NCBI GenBank assembly: GCA_027030435.1
Contig: JALVEX010000155.1
Coordinates: 1-12,752, forward strand
DNA: 12,752 nt
Direction of reading: 5' to 3'
From: Paracoccaceae bacterium
Lineage (GTDB): Bacteria > Pseudomonadota > Alphaproteobacteria > Rhodobacterales > Rhodobacteraceae
In this document: positions 1 through 5,785 of the stretch, piece after piece
Position numbering within the stretch: the first letter of the stretch is position 1
Layout: each line of letters begins with the position of its first letter
Made by a program: the position numbers and the translations under genes
Notes under the pieces: generated by a model
The model's input: the letters and a program-made list of their open reading frames with translations, nothing else
Database searches by the model: none
Told to the model about the DNA's origin: nothing

Positions 1-1
1 T

Positions 2-511
2 GCTCTGGTGGCCGGCGCCATCCGCGAACTCTGGGAGGAAACCGGCCTGCTGCTGGGCGCGCCCGGCGCCTGGCCCGCCCCGCCGCCCGAAGGCTGGGAA
101 AGCTACGCCGCCACCGGATACCGGCCGAGCGGCGCGCCGCTTCGATTCATCTTCCGCGCCATCACCCCGCCGGGCCGTCCGCGCCGCTTCGATGCCCGCT
201 TCTTCCTCGCCGATGCCGCTTCCCTTGCCAGCGACCCGGATGATTTCGCCCGCGCCTGCGACGAGCTTTCCCACCTCCAGTGGATCCCGCTCGACGAGGT
301 GCGCCGCTTCAATCTCCCCTTCATCACCGAAGTGGTGCTGGCAGAGGTGGCGGCGATGCTGCGCGCAGGCAGGCTCGTGCCCAAGAGCGTGCCCTTCTTT
401 CGCAACCGGGATGAGGAAAGCCTCTTCCTGCGCCTCGGCGGCGAAAGCCCGCTCGCCGCCGCTCCCCTTGGCGAAAACCGCCCCGCAGGCAAACTCAGTG
501 GAGAAGGATGA
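2..511 (+). CDS. NUDIX hydrolase, 5'-truncated by the window edge
   Basis: This is the C-terminal part of a NUDIX-superfamily hydrolase, enzymes that cleave nucleoside diphosphates linked to another moiety. The visible frame opens at base 2 and contains RELWEETGL, which fits the second half of the Nudix box (REUxEExGU). Its paired glutamates bind the catalytic metal. The first half of the box (Gx5E) lies upstream of the window. A GTG at 8 would begin inside the box, so it is not the real start. About 150 residues follow, including FRAITPPGRPRRFDARFF, a stretch I associate with a group of roughly 220-240-residue alphaproteobacterial NUDIX proteins of unassigned substrate. The gene ends with TGA at 509-511 and overlaps the 3' end of the opposing permease gene by 17 bases. 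The substrate cannot be told. Family assignment is firm; the specific function is unknown. Confidence 0.88.
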   Translation, partial: ALVAGAIRELWEETGLLLGAPGAWPAPPPEGWESYAATGYRPSGAPLRFIFRAITPPGRPRRFDARFFLADAASLASDPDDFARACDELSHLQWIPLDEVRRFNLPFITEVVLAEVAAMLRAGRLVPKSVPFFRNRDEESLFLRLGGESPLAAAPLGENRPAGKLSGEG

Positions 512-1397
512 GCAGCAGGATCGAGGCCACGATCAGCCCCATCGCCAGAAGCTCGCGCCGGCTGTGCCTTTCGCGAAACCAGAAGGCCCCGGCAATGAAG
601 CTGAACAGAAGCTCGATCTGCCCCAGCGCCTTCACATAGGCCGCCGTCTGGAGCGAAAAGGCGGCAAACCAGGCGATGGTGCCGAGCACGCTCGTCAGCC
701 CCACGAGCGACGTGATCCGCCAGTGGCGGAACACCCGGCCGATCTCGCCCGCCTCGCGCAGCCCGAGCCAGAGCCCGAGGATCAGGCTCTGCAGCGCCGT
801 CACGCAGAAGACGGCCAGCACCACCCGGATGATCAGCAGGCTGCCATCGAGCGAAATCAGCGCGCCGCGAAAGCTCACCGCGGAGATGGCAAAGAGAAGC
901 CCCGCCGAGAGGCCGAGGAAGCTCGCGCGGTTCCTGATCGATGAGAGGCGGGCGAGGGCTTCGCCCGGCGGCGCGGAGAGGAGCACCAGCCCCGCGAAGC
1001 CGGTCAGGATCGCCACCCAGCCCGATTGCGCAATGGCCTCGCCGAGGATCACCCAGCCGGCGAGCCCCGCAAGCAGCACTTCCGTTTTCTTGAAGGTGAT
1101 GCCGATGGCGAAGTTGCGCTCGGCGAAAAGCGCCACCATGGCAACGGTGGCCAGAAGCTGCGCCACCGCGCCGAGGGCGGCGAAGCCGGCAAAGCGCAGA
1201 TCGGGGCGGGGCAGCCCCTGCCCGGTGGCGAGAAGCAGGGCGGCGAGCACCACAAGCGCCATGGGCGCGGCGAACACGGAGCGCGCGAAGGTGGCCCCGG
1301 CCGAGGAAAGCCGGGTTGCCTTCAGGTGCTTTTGCAGCATGAAGCGCAGGTTCTGCACGAAGGCCGCGAAGATGGTTATCGGGATCCAGAGCGCCAT
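495..1397 (-). CDS. EamA/DMT-superfamily permease
   Basis: This 300-residue protein is almost wholly hydrophobic. It begins MALWIPITIFAAFVQNLRF and shows about ten membrane spans in two repeats of five (roughly residues 1-140 and 150-298), the layout and length of EamA drug/metabolite transporters. Charged residues fall mainly in the short loops, for example the KHLKATR loop after span 1. Members export or exchange small metabolites, but the substrate cannot be inferred here. The start is the ATG at 1397; no strong Shine-Dalgarno sequence precedes it. The thioesterase gene on the same strand ends 56 bases upstream, so this may be the last gene of the minus-strand run that begins at 4680. Its TGA (495-497) lies within the end of the opposing NUDIX gene, leaving no space for a separate terminator. 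The fold call is secure; the operon membership is inferred. Confidence 0.85.
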   Translation of the reverse strand: MALWIPITIFAAFVQNLRFMLQKHLKATRLSSAGATFARSVFAAPMALVVLAALLLATGQGLPRPDLRFAGFAALGAVAQLLATVAMVALFAERNFAIGITFKKTEVLLAGLAGWVILGEAIAQSGWVAILTGFAGLVLLSAPPGEALARLSSIRNRASFLGLSAGLLFAISAVSFRGALISLDGSLLIIRVVLAVFCVTALQSLILGLWLGLREAGEIGRVFRHWRITSLVGLTSVLGTIAWFAAFSLQTAAYVKALGQIELLFSFIAGAFWFRERHSRRELLAMGLIVASILLLILLH

Positions 1398-1453
1398 GGC
1401 GGCGCTTATCGCAACGGGGGGCGGGATTGTCGAGCCGTCAGGACGTCAGGTTG

Positions 1454-1939
1454 TCAGACCTTCTGCCCCACGGCCCGGCCCGCGCCCTCAGGCAGCGGCA
1501 GCGAAGCATGGGCGGCGGCGATCCCTTCGAGGCGGGCAAGCACCTCGGGCGCGGGATCGCAGGCGCGCCGGCTCTCGAGGCTCACGTGGATCAGCATGTG
1601 CTCGCCGGTAGCGATCAGATCTTCGCCGCGCCAGAGGAAATGGAAAAGGTGCATCTTCTTGCCCCCCGCCCCAAGGCACTGGGTAAGCACCCGGATTTCA
1701 TCCCCCGCGCGCGCCTCGCCGAGATGGCGCAGGTGGCTCTCGACGGTGAAATAGCTCCGCCCGCGCGCGACGTAATCGGGGCCGGCACCGATCATCGCCA
1801 TGAAGCTGTCGGAGGCATCGCTGAAGGCCTGAAGGTAACGCGCTTCGTTCATGTGGCCGTTGTAATCGAGCCATTCACCGGGCACGCGGCGGCGATGGGT
1901 TTCGATCGGGCGGGCGATATCGGGAGGCAGATCAGTCAA
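1454..1939 (-). CDS. hotdog-fold acyl-CoA thioesterase (4HBT/betainyl-CoA thioesterase-like), TTG start
   Basis: The product is a 161-residue single-domain hotdog thioesterase. The segment LDYNGHMNEARYLQAFSDA (residues 24-42) matches the active-site region of the 4-hydroxybenzoyl-CoA thioesterase type, with Asp25, Asn27 and His29 the likely catalytic-loop residues. This variant with DYNGHMN resembles thioesterases linked to carnitine/betainyl-CoA breakdown, but no carnitine genes are nearby, so the acyl-CoA substrate is open. The start is chosen as TTG at 1939. It has GGAG at 1947-1950 with a 7-base spacer, and it overlaps the stop of the upstream lipoprotein gene in TTGACTGA (1932-1939), implying translational coupling. 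A longer frame opens further upstream, but its extra residues run across the lipoprotein gene and do not resemble the family. Cytoplasmic; a homotetramer would be usual. Confidence 0.85.
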   Translation of the reverse strand: MTDLPPDIARPIETHRRRVPGEWLDYNGHMNEARYLQAFSDASDSFMAMIGAGPDYVARGRSYFTVESHLRHLGEARAGDEIRVLTQCLGAGGKKMHLFHFLWRGEDLIATGEHMLIHVSLESRRACDPAPEVLARLEGIAAAHASLPLPEGAGRAVGQKV

Positions 1940-2264
1940 CGCAGATCTCCAGCTTCTCGCCGTTCTCGTCCAGCATGGAATAGCAGCCGAACATCGGCCT
2001 GATGGCAGAGCAGCTGCGGGTATCGGCCAGGCAGGTGCCTTCGCAATCCGTTGCCCGCGTGCAGGATTTTCCGGCATCCTTCGTCCTGAAGAGGCAGGCA
2101 TGGCCGATCATTCCGGCCCGCTCCCAATGCCCGCCCTCTTCGATGCAGGCCCGCTTGCGCGCCCGATCCCCGGGGAAATCGTAGCCTTTCGCCTCCTCCC
2201 CGTCGCGGCAGGCCGAGAGCAATATCACTGGCAGGAACACGATGAGCCATATGTATCCGGGCAT
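1932..2264 (-). CDS. small cysteine-rich lipoprotein of unknown function
   Basis: This is a 110-residue protein whose family I do not recognise. Residues 1-19 form a short hydrophobic signal ending in the lipobox LSAC, with Cys19 as the lipidated residue, so the mature protein should be membrane-anchored on the periplasmic side. The residue after it is Arg20, not Asp, so no inner-membrane retention signal of the E. coli type is seen. The mature part has eight further cysteines (40, 57, 68, 74, 78, 85, 94, 108), enough for four disulfides. The spacing CTRATDCEGTC looks like a small disulfide-knotted domain. The ATG at 2264 is preferred over an in-frame GTG at 2273 because GAGGAG (2273-2278) stands 8 bases before the ATG and directly abuts the GTG. 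It lies 12 bases after the aldo/keto reductase stop and overlaps the thioesterase start by 8 bases. Confidence 0.75.
   Translation of the reverse strand: MPGYIWLIVFLPVILLSACRDGEEAKGYDFPGDRARKRACIEEGGHWERAGMIGHACLFRTKDAGKSCTRATDCEGTCLADTRSCSAIRPMFGCYSMLDENGEKLEICVD
1947..1950 (-). promoter_or_regulatory. Shine-Dalgarno deciding the TTG start of the thioesterase gene
   Basis: GGAG on the minus strand lies 7 bases before TTG at 1939, inside the coding sequence of the lipoprotein gene. This spacing supports the TTG start and gives a 161-residue protein of normal family length. Confidence 0.6.
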
Positions 2265-2272
2265 GACCTGCA

Positions 2273-2278
2273 CTCCTC
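2273..2278 (-). promoter_or_regulatory. Shine-Dalgarno deciding the lipoprotein start
   Basis: GAGGAG on the minus strand overlaps the TGA of the aldo/keto reductase gene (2277-2279) and lies 8 bases before ATG 2264. It excludes the GTG at 2273 and suggests that reinitiating ribosomes feed the lipoprotein gene. Confidence 0.65.
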
Positions 2279-3320
2279 AATACGGCATGGGATGCGCCTT
2301 GTGGGCGGCGGAAATCTCCGCCAGCACCTCGGGGCCAAGCTCGACGGCCGTGCTTTCCACAGCCGTTTTCACATGCTCGGGCCGGGTGGCGCCGAAGATC
2401 GCGGAAGTGGCAAAGGGGCGGGTGCGCAGCCAGGCCAGCGCCATCTGCGGCAGGGAGAGGCCGTGGCGGGTGGCAATCTCCAGATAGGCCTCGATTGCCG
2501 GCCAGACGCGGGGCGTGATCCGCCCCCCAAGCCCGGGATAATATTCACGGCGTGATCCCGGAGGGGTCACGTCCGGGGCGTATTTGCCGCTCAGAAGCCC
2601 GGTGGCGAGCGGAGAATAGGCGAGAAGCGTCACATCCTCGTTCACGCCGAGTTCCGCCAGATCGGTATCGAACAGTCGGCAGAGGAGCGAATATTCGTTC
2701 TGGATCGAGACCATGCGCGGCGCGCCCATCTCCTCGGCCAGCCGAAGCCACATCGCCGTGCCCCAGGCGCTTTCGTTGCTGAGCCCCACATGGCGGATCT
2801 TCCCGGCCGCCACCTGGCGCTGCAATTCGCCCAGCACATCGCGCATGTGATCGAGCGTTTGCTCGCGGTTCTGGCCGGACGGGTCGAAATCCCAGTTCTG
2901 GCGGAAGTGGTAGGAGCCGCGGTTGGGCCAGTGAAGCTGATAGAGATCGATGTAATCGGTCTGAAGGCGCTTGAGCGAGCCATCCACCGCCTCGCGGATC
3001 GCGGCCGAAGAAATACCGGCGCCCCCGCGCACGAAGCCGCCGTTGGCGCCGGTGATCTTGGTGGCGAGCACCACATCCCCCCGCCGCCCGGTGCGGGCGA
3101 ACCATTCGCCGATGATGCTTTCCGTCCTGCCCACGTTTTCGGCCGTGACCGGATTGACGGGATACATTTCCGCCGTATCGATGAAATCCACCCCGTGATC
3201 AAGCGCCATGTCGATCTGTTCATGGGCTTCCTCAAGGGTGTTCTGTGTGCCCCATGTCATGGTGCCGAGGCAAAGCTCCGGCACTTCAAGGCCCGAGCGG
3301 CCGAGGGGAATTTTTCTCAT
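2277..3320 (-). CDS. tas: Tas-type NADP(H)-dependent aldo/keto reductase
   Basis: The 347-residue protein aligns from end to end, by eye, with E. coli Tas. Shared segments include LGTMTWGTQN near the N-terminus, IDTAEMYPV, SLKRLQTDYIDLYQLHWP and IQNEYSLL. The aldo/keto reductase catalytic tetrad is visible as Asp48, Tyr53, Lys88 and His130. The family reduces carbonyl substrates with NADPH in a TIM-barrel; the physiological substrate of Tas itself is not settled. The start is ATG 3320, preceded by GGAGG four bases away, giving a normal family length. The frame stays open upstream to 3437, but that stretch crosses the end of the neighbouring gene and contains no recognisable domain. The lipoprotein gene follows after 12 bases, so the two are very probably cotranscribed. 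Confidence 0.9.
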   Translation of the reverse strand: MRKIPLGRSGLEVPELCLGTMTWGTQNTLEEAHEQIDMALDHGVDFIDTAEMYPVNPVTAENVGRTESIIGEWFARTGRRGDVVLATKITGANGGFVRGGAGISSAAIREAVDGSLKRLQTDYIDLYQLHWPNRGSYHFRQNWDFDPSGQNREQTLDHMRDVLGELQRQVAAGKIRHVGLSNESAWGTAMWLRLAEEMGAPRMVSIQNEYSLLCRLFDTDLAELGVNEDVTLLAYSPLATGLLSGKYAPDVTPPGSRREYYPGLGGRITPRVWPAIEAYLEIATRHGLSLPQMALAWLRTRPFATSAIFGATRPEHVKTAVESTAVELGPEVLAEISAAHKAHPMPY

Positions 3321-3355
3321 CTTGCCTCCACTTTTCCCATTTTTCCCGATCCCCT

Positions 3356-3370
3356 GCCCCCAGTGGGGGC
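3356..3370. repeat. short perfect inverted repeat between membrane-protein gene and tas
   Basis: GCCCCC-AGT-GGGGGC forms a 6-bp stem with a 3-base loop in the 64-base gap (3321-3384) ahead of tas. No T-run follows on either strand, so it is not a classical intrinsic terminator. It could pause RNA polymerase or trim expression between the two genes. Confidence 0.4.
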
Positions 3371-3384
3371 GCGGGGAGGCGCAA

Positions 3385-4179
3385 TCACGGTTTGCCTTGC
3401 CGGCGCCGCCCCCTGCGCATGTATTCGAATGCCACAACCCCGAGCAGCACCACGAAACCGATCACCACCATGGGCCAGGTGTATTTCTCCACATAGGCCG
3501 CCATCAGCGCCGTTGCCGCAAGAAGCACCCCTGTGAGGGCAAAACGCCACGAAATCCTGTAGCCGTCAAGGAAGGTGGAAAGGCCGAGGATCAGCAGAAG
3601 AACAAGCGCCGCGTTGTCATGGTTGAGGCGGCCTGCGCGGTAAAGTTCATGCACGGCGAAGAGCACCAGCAGGGTTGCCGCCCAGTGCACGATCTGGGCG
3701 AGGAAGAATTTTGCCCGCCCGTTCCGTTCTTCCGCCATGCGGACCGCCCCGATCACCAATGCCGAAATCGCCATCATGAGCGACATCCCGGCCCAGTAGC
3801 GAAGCCCGCTTGTGGGCGAGATGTTGGTTATGGCAATGCCGGCGAGCGAAAGGATGAATACCTCCCCGAGAAGGGCTTCCTCGAACAGGCCCACATTCCC
3901 CGCCCGCCCCGCATTGCCGATGGCAAATCCGAGCGTGGCGACAAAGGCGAGGCCGATCCAGAACTGCACCTCTCCGAGGCGGCTGAAATAGATGAGCACA
4001 AAGCCGATCGGGGGCATCAGCAGCAGGAACATGCGCCAGGTCTGACCAAGCTCGCGCTGTTTTACACGCGGCTGCGCATCGCCGGAAGCGTGCTCCCCCG
4101 CGCCGCCCTGCCGATCAGCTTGCCCCGGCGCCGTGCCGAAGCCAGTGTCAGCCGGGCCCTCATCATCTTCCTTCGTCAA
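3385..4179 (-). CDS. multi-pass membrane protein of unknown function
   Basis: I do not recognise this 264-residue protein. Residues 1-48 are hydrophilic and rich in Gly, Ala, Asp and Gln. They are followed by eight likely membrane helices, about 50-66, 72-88, 106-121, 128-146, 158-179, 189-205, 211-230 and 234-253. The tail FEYMRRGRRRQGKP is strongly basic, which places the C-terminus in the cytoplasm by the positive-inside rule, and with eight helices the N-terminus too. No catalytic or transporter motif stands out. The start is uncertain. TTG at 4179 is the first plausible codon and has no well-placed ribosome site; the next in-frame ATG is at 4032 (215 residues), which would remove the soluble N-terminus. 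It lies 45 bases after the DsrE-family gene on the same strand and is likely cotranscribed with it. Confidence 0.65.
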   Translation of the reverse strand: MTKEDDEGPADTGFGTAPGQADRQGGAGEHASGDAQPRVKQRELGQTWRMFLLLMPPIGFVLIYFSRLGEVQFWIGLAFVATLGFAIGNAGRAGNVGLFEEALLGEVFILSLAGIAITNISPTSGLRYWAGMSLMMAISALVIGAVRMAEERNGRAKFFLAQIVHWAATLLVLFAVHELYRAGRLNHDNAALVLLLILGLSTFLDGYRISWRFALTGVLLAATALMAAYVEKYTWPMVVIGFVVLLGVVAFEYMRRGRRRQGKP

Positions 4180-4224
4180 CAGGCCATGCCCCCGCTCTTG
4201 CTCTCTCCTGCCACCTACGCTTGC

Positions 4225-4680
4225 TCAGGGCCGCACATAGGCATAGCCCTGTTCCTGCAGCTCGATCAGACGCACCACGCCCGAGGGCACCACGCTGGCT
4301 TCCTCCATGATCGGCACCTCATGGCCGAGTTTCTCGCTCATCTTGCGCCTCGTGTTGCCGCAGGCCGAAAAGGAGAGGTTGTCCAGTTCGAGGGAGAGGG
4401 TCTTGATGCGGTCCTCCACCGGGCTCTTGCCGGGGATGAACATCTTGAGCCCCGGCCCGTAGGCCACGACCTCGATCACAACGTCATCGCCCACCGATTC
4501 ATAGTATTTCCTGATGTTCTGCACGTTGTTGAGCGCCAGGTTCATCACCTTGGGATCGCCCTGATCCACATGAATGGCAACATGATGCGTCTTGCCTTCC
4601 GCCACGGCGGCAAGAGGCGCCATCATCACGCCGGCAAGCGCCAGAGCAAGCGCGGCAAAAGTTGTTTTCACGAAATTCAT
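4225..4680 (-). CDS. exported DsrE-family protein
   Basis: This 151-residue protein has a signal peptide (residues 1-27, with LALALAGVMMAPLAAVA and a probable cut after AVA27) followed by a compact DsrE/DsrF-like fold. Typical features are the opening strand HHVAIHVDQGDPKVMNLALN, the strand-helix segment VVIEVVAYGPGLKMF, and the conserved loop SFSACGNT. Cys107 is the only cysteine in the protein and sits where DsrE-like proteins carry their sulfur-binding cysteine. Cytoplasmic DsrE/TusD proteins relay sulfane sulfur; for exported members the role is less clear. The start ATG 4680 has GGGAG eight bases upstream. It is probably the first gene of the minus-strand run and is divergent from the YceI gene. 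The family assignment is good; a sulfur-transfer role is inference. Confidence 0.82.
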   Translation of the reverse strand: MNFVKTTFAALALALAGVMMAPLAAVAEGKTHHVAIHVDQGDPKVMNLALNNVQNIRKYYESVGDDVVIEVVAYGPGLKMFIPGKSPVEDRIKTLSLELDNLSFSACGNTRRKMSEKLGHEVPIMEEASVVPSGVVRLIELQEQGYAYVRP

Positions 4681-4800
4681 CTCTGCATCTCCCTGTTGGT
4701 CCTGTCTGCCGGCTCAGCATACACGAATGCCCCCTCCAGAAAACACGATTCTGCGGCCCGTCTGAGGCCCGGGAGAAGGCTGCCGCGCATCGGCTGGGCG

Positions 4801-4852
4801 GCTCTCGGGAAAAGCTCTTGGGAGAGGCTCTCGGATGAGGTTCACGGGGAAA
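4801..4852 (+). repeat. four tandem 13-bp repeats, consensus GCTCTCGGGAAAA
   Basis: Copies begin at 4801, 4814, 4827 and 4840 with no gaps: GCTCTCGGGAAAA, GCTCTTGGGAGAG, GCTCTCGGATGAG and GTTCACGGGGAAA. The first three share GCTCTYGG exactly; the fourth matches copy 1 at 10 of 13 positions. They lie 68-119 bases before the YceI start, a position suited to iterated protein-binding sites, though nothing shows what binds. Confidence 0.6.
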
Positions 4853-4892
4853 TGAACGCCACCGGGCCGGATCGGTGCTAACATGCCCCCAC

Positions 4893-4912
4893 AGCAAGGG
4901 ATCAGCAAGGGA
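4893..4912 (+). repeat. 9-bp direct repeat carrying the YceI ribosome site
   Basis: AGCAAGGGA occurs at 4893-4901 and 4904-4912, an 11-base period. The second copy forms part of the Shine-Dalgarno region GGAGG (4910-4914). It may be a small duplication; a regulatory role is unproven. Confidence 0.5.
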
Positions 4913-4919
4913 GGGCATG

Positions 4920-5498
4920 ATGCGCGCGCTGCCGGCAGCCCTGCTTTTGGCCATTAGCATCCTTTCCGCCCTGCCGGGCCATGCAGCGCCTCAGGCCTAT
5001 GCGTTAGAGGCAGAGAAATCCCGTGTCGGCTTTGCCTATCGGCTGAATGGCGGGCCGATGCTGGGCAGCATGCCGGTGAAACAGGCCGATATCCGGATCG
5101 ATTTCGCCGATTTCTCGAAATCGACCATCGATGTTGTGCTCGATGTGAAACGCGCCCGGGGCGGCGTGTTCTACGCCACGGAGGCCCTGCGCGGCCGTTC
5201 GGTGCTGCATGTGGCCAGATTTCCCGAGATCAGGTTTCGCGCCACACGCATCACCCGGCGGGGCAATGGCGCGATCGTCGAAGGGCTCGTAACCATCCGC
5301 GGCGTTACCCGCCCGCTGGCGCTCGAGGCGCGGCTTTTCCGCCGGAAGGGCCGGCCCGAGGGCGATCTCTCGCAGCTGACGGTGCTGCTCACGGGCGCGC
5401 TGAACCGGCATGACTTCGCCGCCTCGGGTTATCGCGATATCGTGGGGCCGAAGATCGATCTGCGCATCATCGCCCGCATCCGCCGGATCGGGCGGTAG
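4920..5498 (+). CDS. exported YceI-family protein
   Basis: This is a 192-residue protein with a signal peptide (about residues 1-22, MRALPAALLLAISILSALPGHA) and one YceI domain, an eight-stranded lipocalin-like barrel that binds a long isoprenoid or lipid chain in known members. Family marks are YALEAEKSRVGFAY at the first strand, LHVARFPEIRFRATRI in the middle, VTIRGVTRPLALEA, and LTGALNRHDFAASGY near the end. The length is typical. Two ATGs stand side by side at 4917 and 4920. The second is chosen because GGAGG (4910-4914) lies 5 bases before it but only 2 before the first; the difference is one residue. Its divergent neighbour is an exported DsrE-family protein, so both may act in the periplasm under shared control. 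The ligand and role are unknown. Confidence 0.85.
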   Translation: MRALPAALLLAISILSALPGHAAPQAYALEAEKSRVGFAYRLNGGPMLGSMPVKQADIRIDFADFSKSTIDVVLDVKRARGGVFYATEALRGRSVLHVARFPEIRFRATRITRRGNGAIVEGLVTIRGVTRPLALEARLFRRKGRPEGDLSQLTVLLTGALNRHDFAASGYRDIVGPKIDLRIIARIRRIGR

Positions 5499-5509
5499 AA
5501 GCGGTAGAA

Positions 5510-5552
5510 CAAGATGAGATCAGGCGGAACCGCTGCAGGACTCATGATCTTG
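5510..5552 (+). terminator. possible hairpin downstream of the YceI gene
   Basis: CAAGATGAG (5510-5518) can pair with CTCATGATCTTG (5541-5552), leaving a 3-base bulge, and the loop contains GCGG/CCGC. It begins 12 bases after the YceI stop. No U-run follows, so termination would need Rho or be partial. Just before it GCGGTAGAA is directly repeated (5492-5500, 5501-5509), the first copy containing the YceI TAG. Confidence 0.35.
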
Positions 5553-5571
5553 TGATGAGGGCTGCGCACGG

Positions 5572-5643
5572 CCCGAGTGTGGGCGCTCGGGAGCGCCCGC
5601 CCTCTGGGGCGGGTCGGGCGCTGCCCGGCGGTGCCCGCCGGGC
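5572..5643. repeat. cluster of overlapping GC-rich inverted repeats upstream of metG
   Basis: Four stems can be read. CCCGAG 5572-5577 pairs with CTCGGG 5586-5591. GGGCGCTC 5581-5588 pairs with GAGCGCCC 5591-5598. CCCGCCC 5596-5602 pairs with GGGCGGG 5607-5613. GCCCGGCGG 5623-5631 pairs with CCGCCGGGC 5635-5643 around a TGC loop. The first three share bases, so they are partly mutually exclusive. The sequence after the last stem on the plus strand is A-rich, not T-rich, so it is not a simple terminator. It could be a REP-like palindromic element or a folded leader of the metG mRNA. The rest of the 287-base spacer (5499-5785) shows no convincing gene. Confidence 0.55.
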
Positions 5644-5785
5644 AGGAAAAAGCAAGGACATCATGGGTTCGATGTGTCCACGCGGTGTCATCTTGCACCA
5701 GCCACAGGGCCGCGCGCCCGTTTTCCCCTCTGGAATGCCCCCGCCCCATGCTGTAAAGCCTGCCCGAGCACATCGGGGAACACAT

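Larger units (their letters stand above)
4681..4919. promoter_or_regulatory. divergent intergenic region between DsrE and YceI genes
   Basis: These 239 bases must hold the promoters for both directions. On the minus strand a TATGCT (plus-strand 4716-4721) could be a -10 box about 30 bases before ATG 4680, but the matching -35 is poor. On the plus strand TGCTAACAT near 4875-4883 is a weak extended -10 candidate. The clearest structures are the four 13-bp tandem repeats (4801-4852) and an inverted pair GTTCA/TGAAC (4840-4844 and 4853-4857). No open frame here looks coding. Confidence 0.4.

Noticed and set aside
1437..1458. Repeated GTCAG words in the gap between the thioesterase and permease genes
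   Set aside because: Spacing is irregular and the words are short; likely chance.
1940..2101. Upstream extension of the thioesterase reading frame to 2101
   Set aside because: The extra 54 residues overlap the lipoprotein gene and do not fit the hotdog family; TTG 1939 has a good ribosome site.
3208..4881. 557-codon plus-strand open frame across tas, membrane-protein and DsrE genes
   Set aside because: It covers three genes with clear features on the other strand plus intergenic DNA, and shows no coherent protein character.
5623..5643. Intrinsic terminator at the last hairpin before metG
   Set aside because: The stem is strong but is followed by AGGAAAAAG on the plus strand, and no T-run follows on the minus strand.
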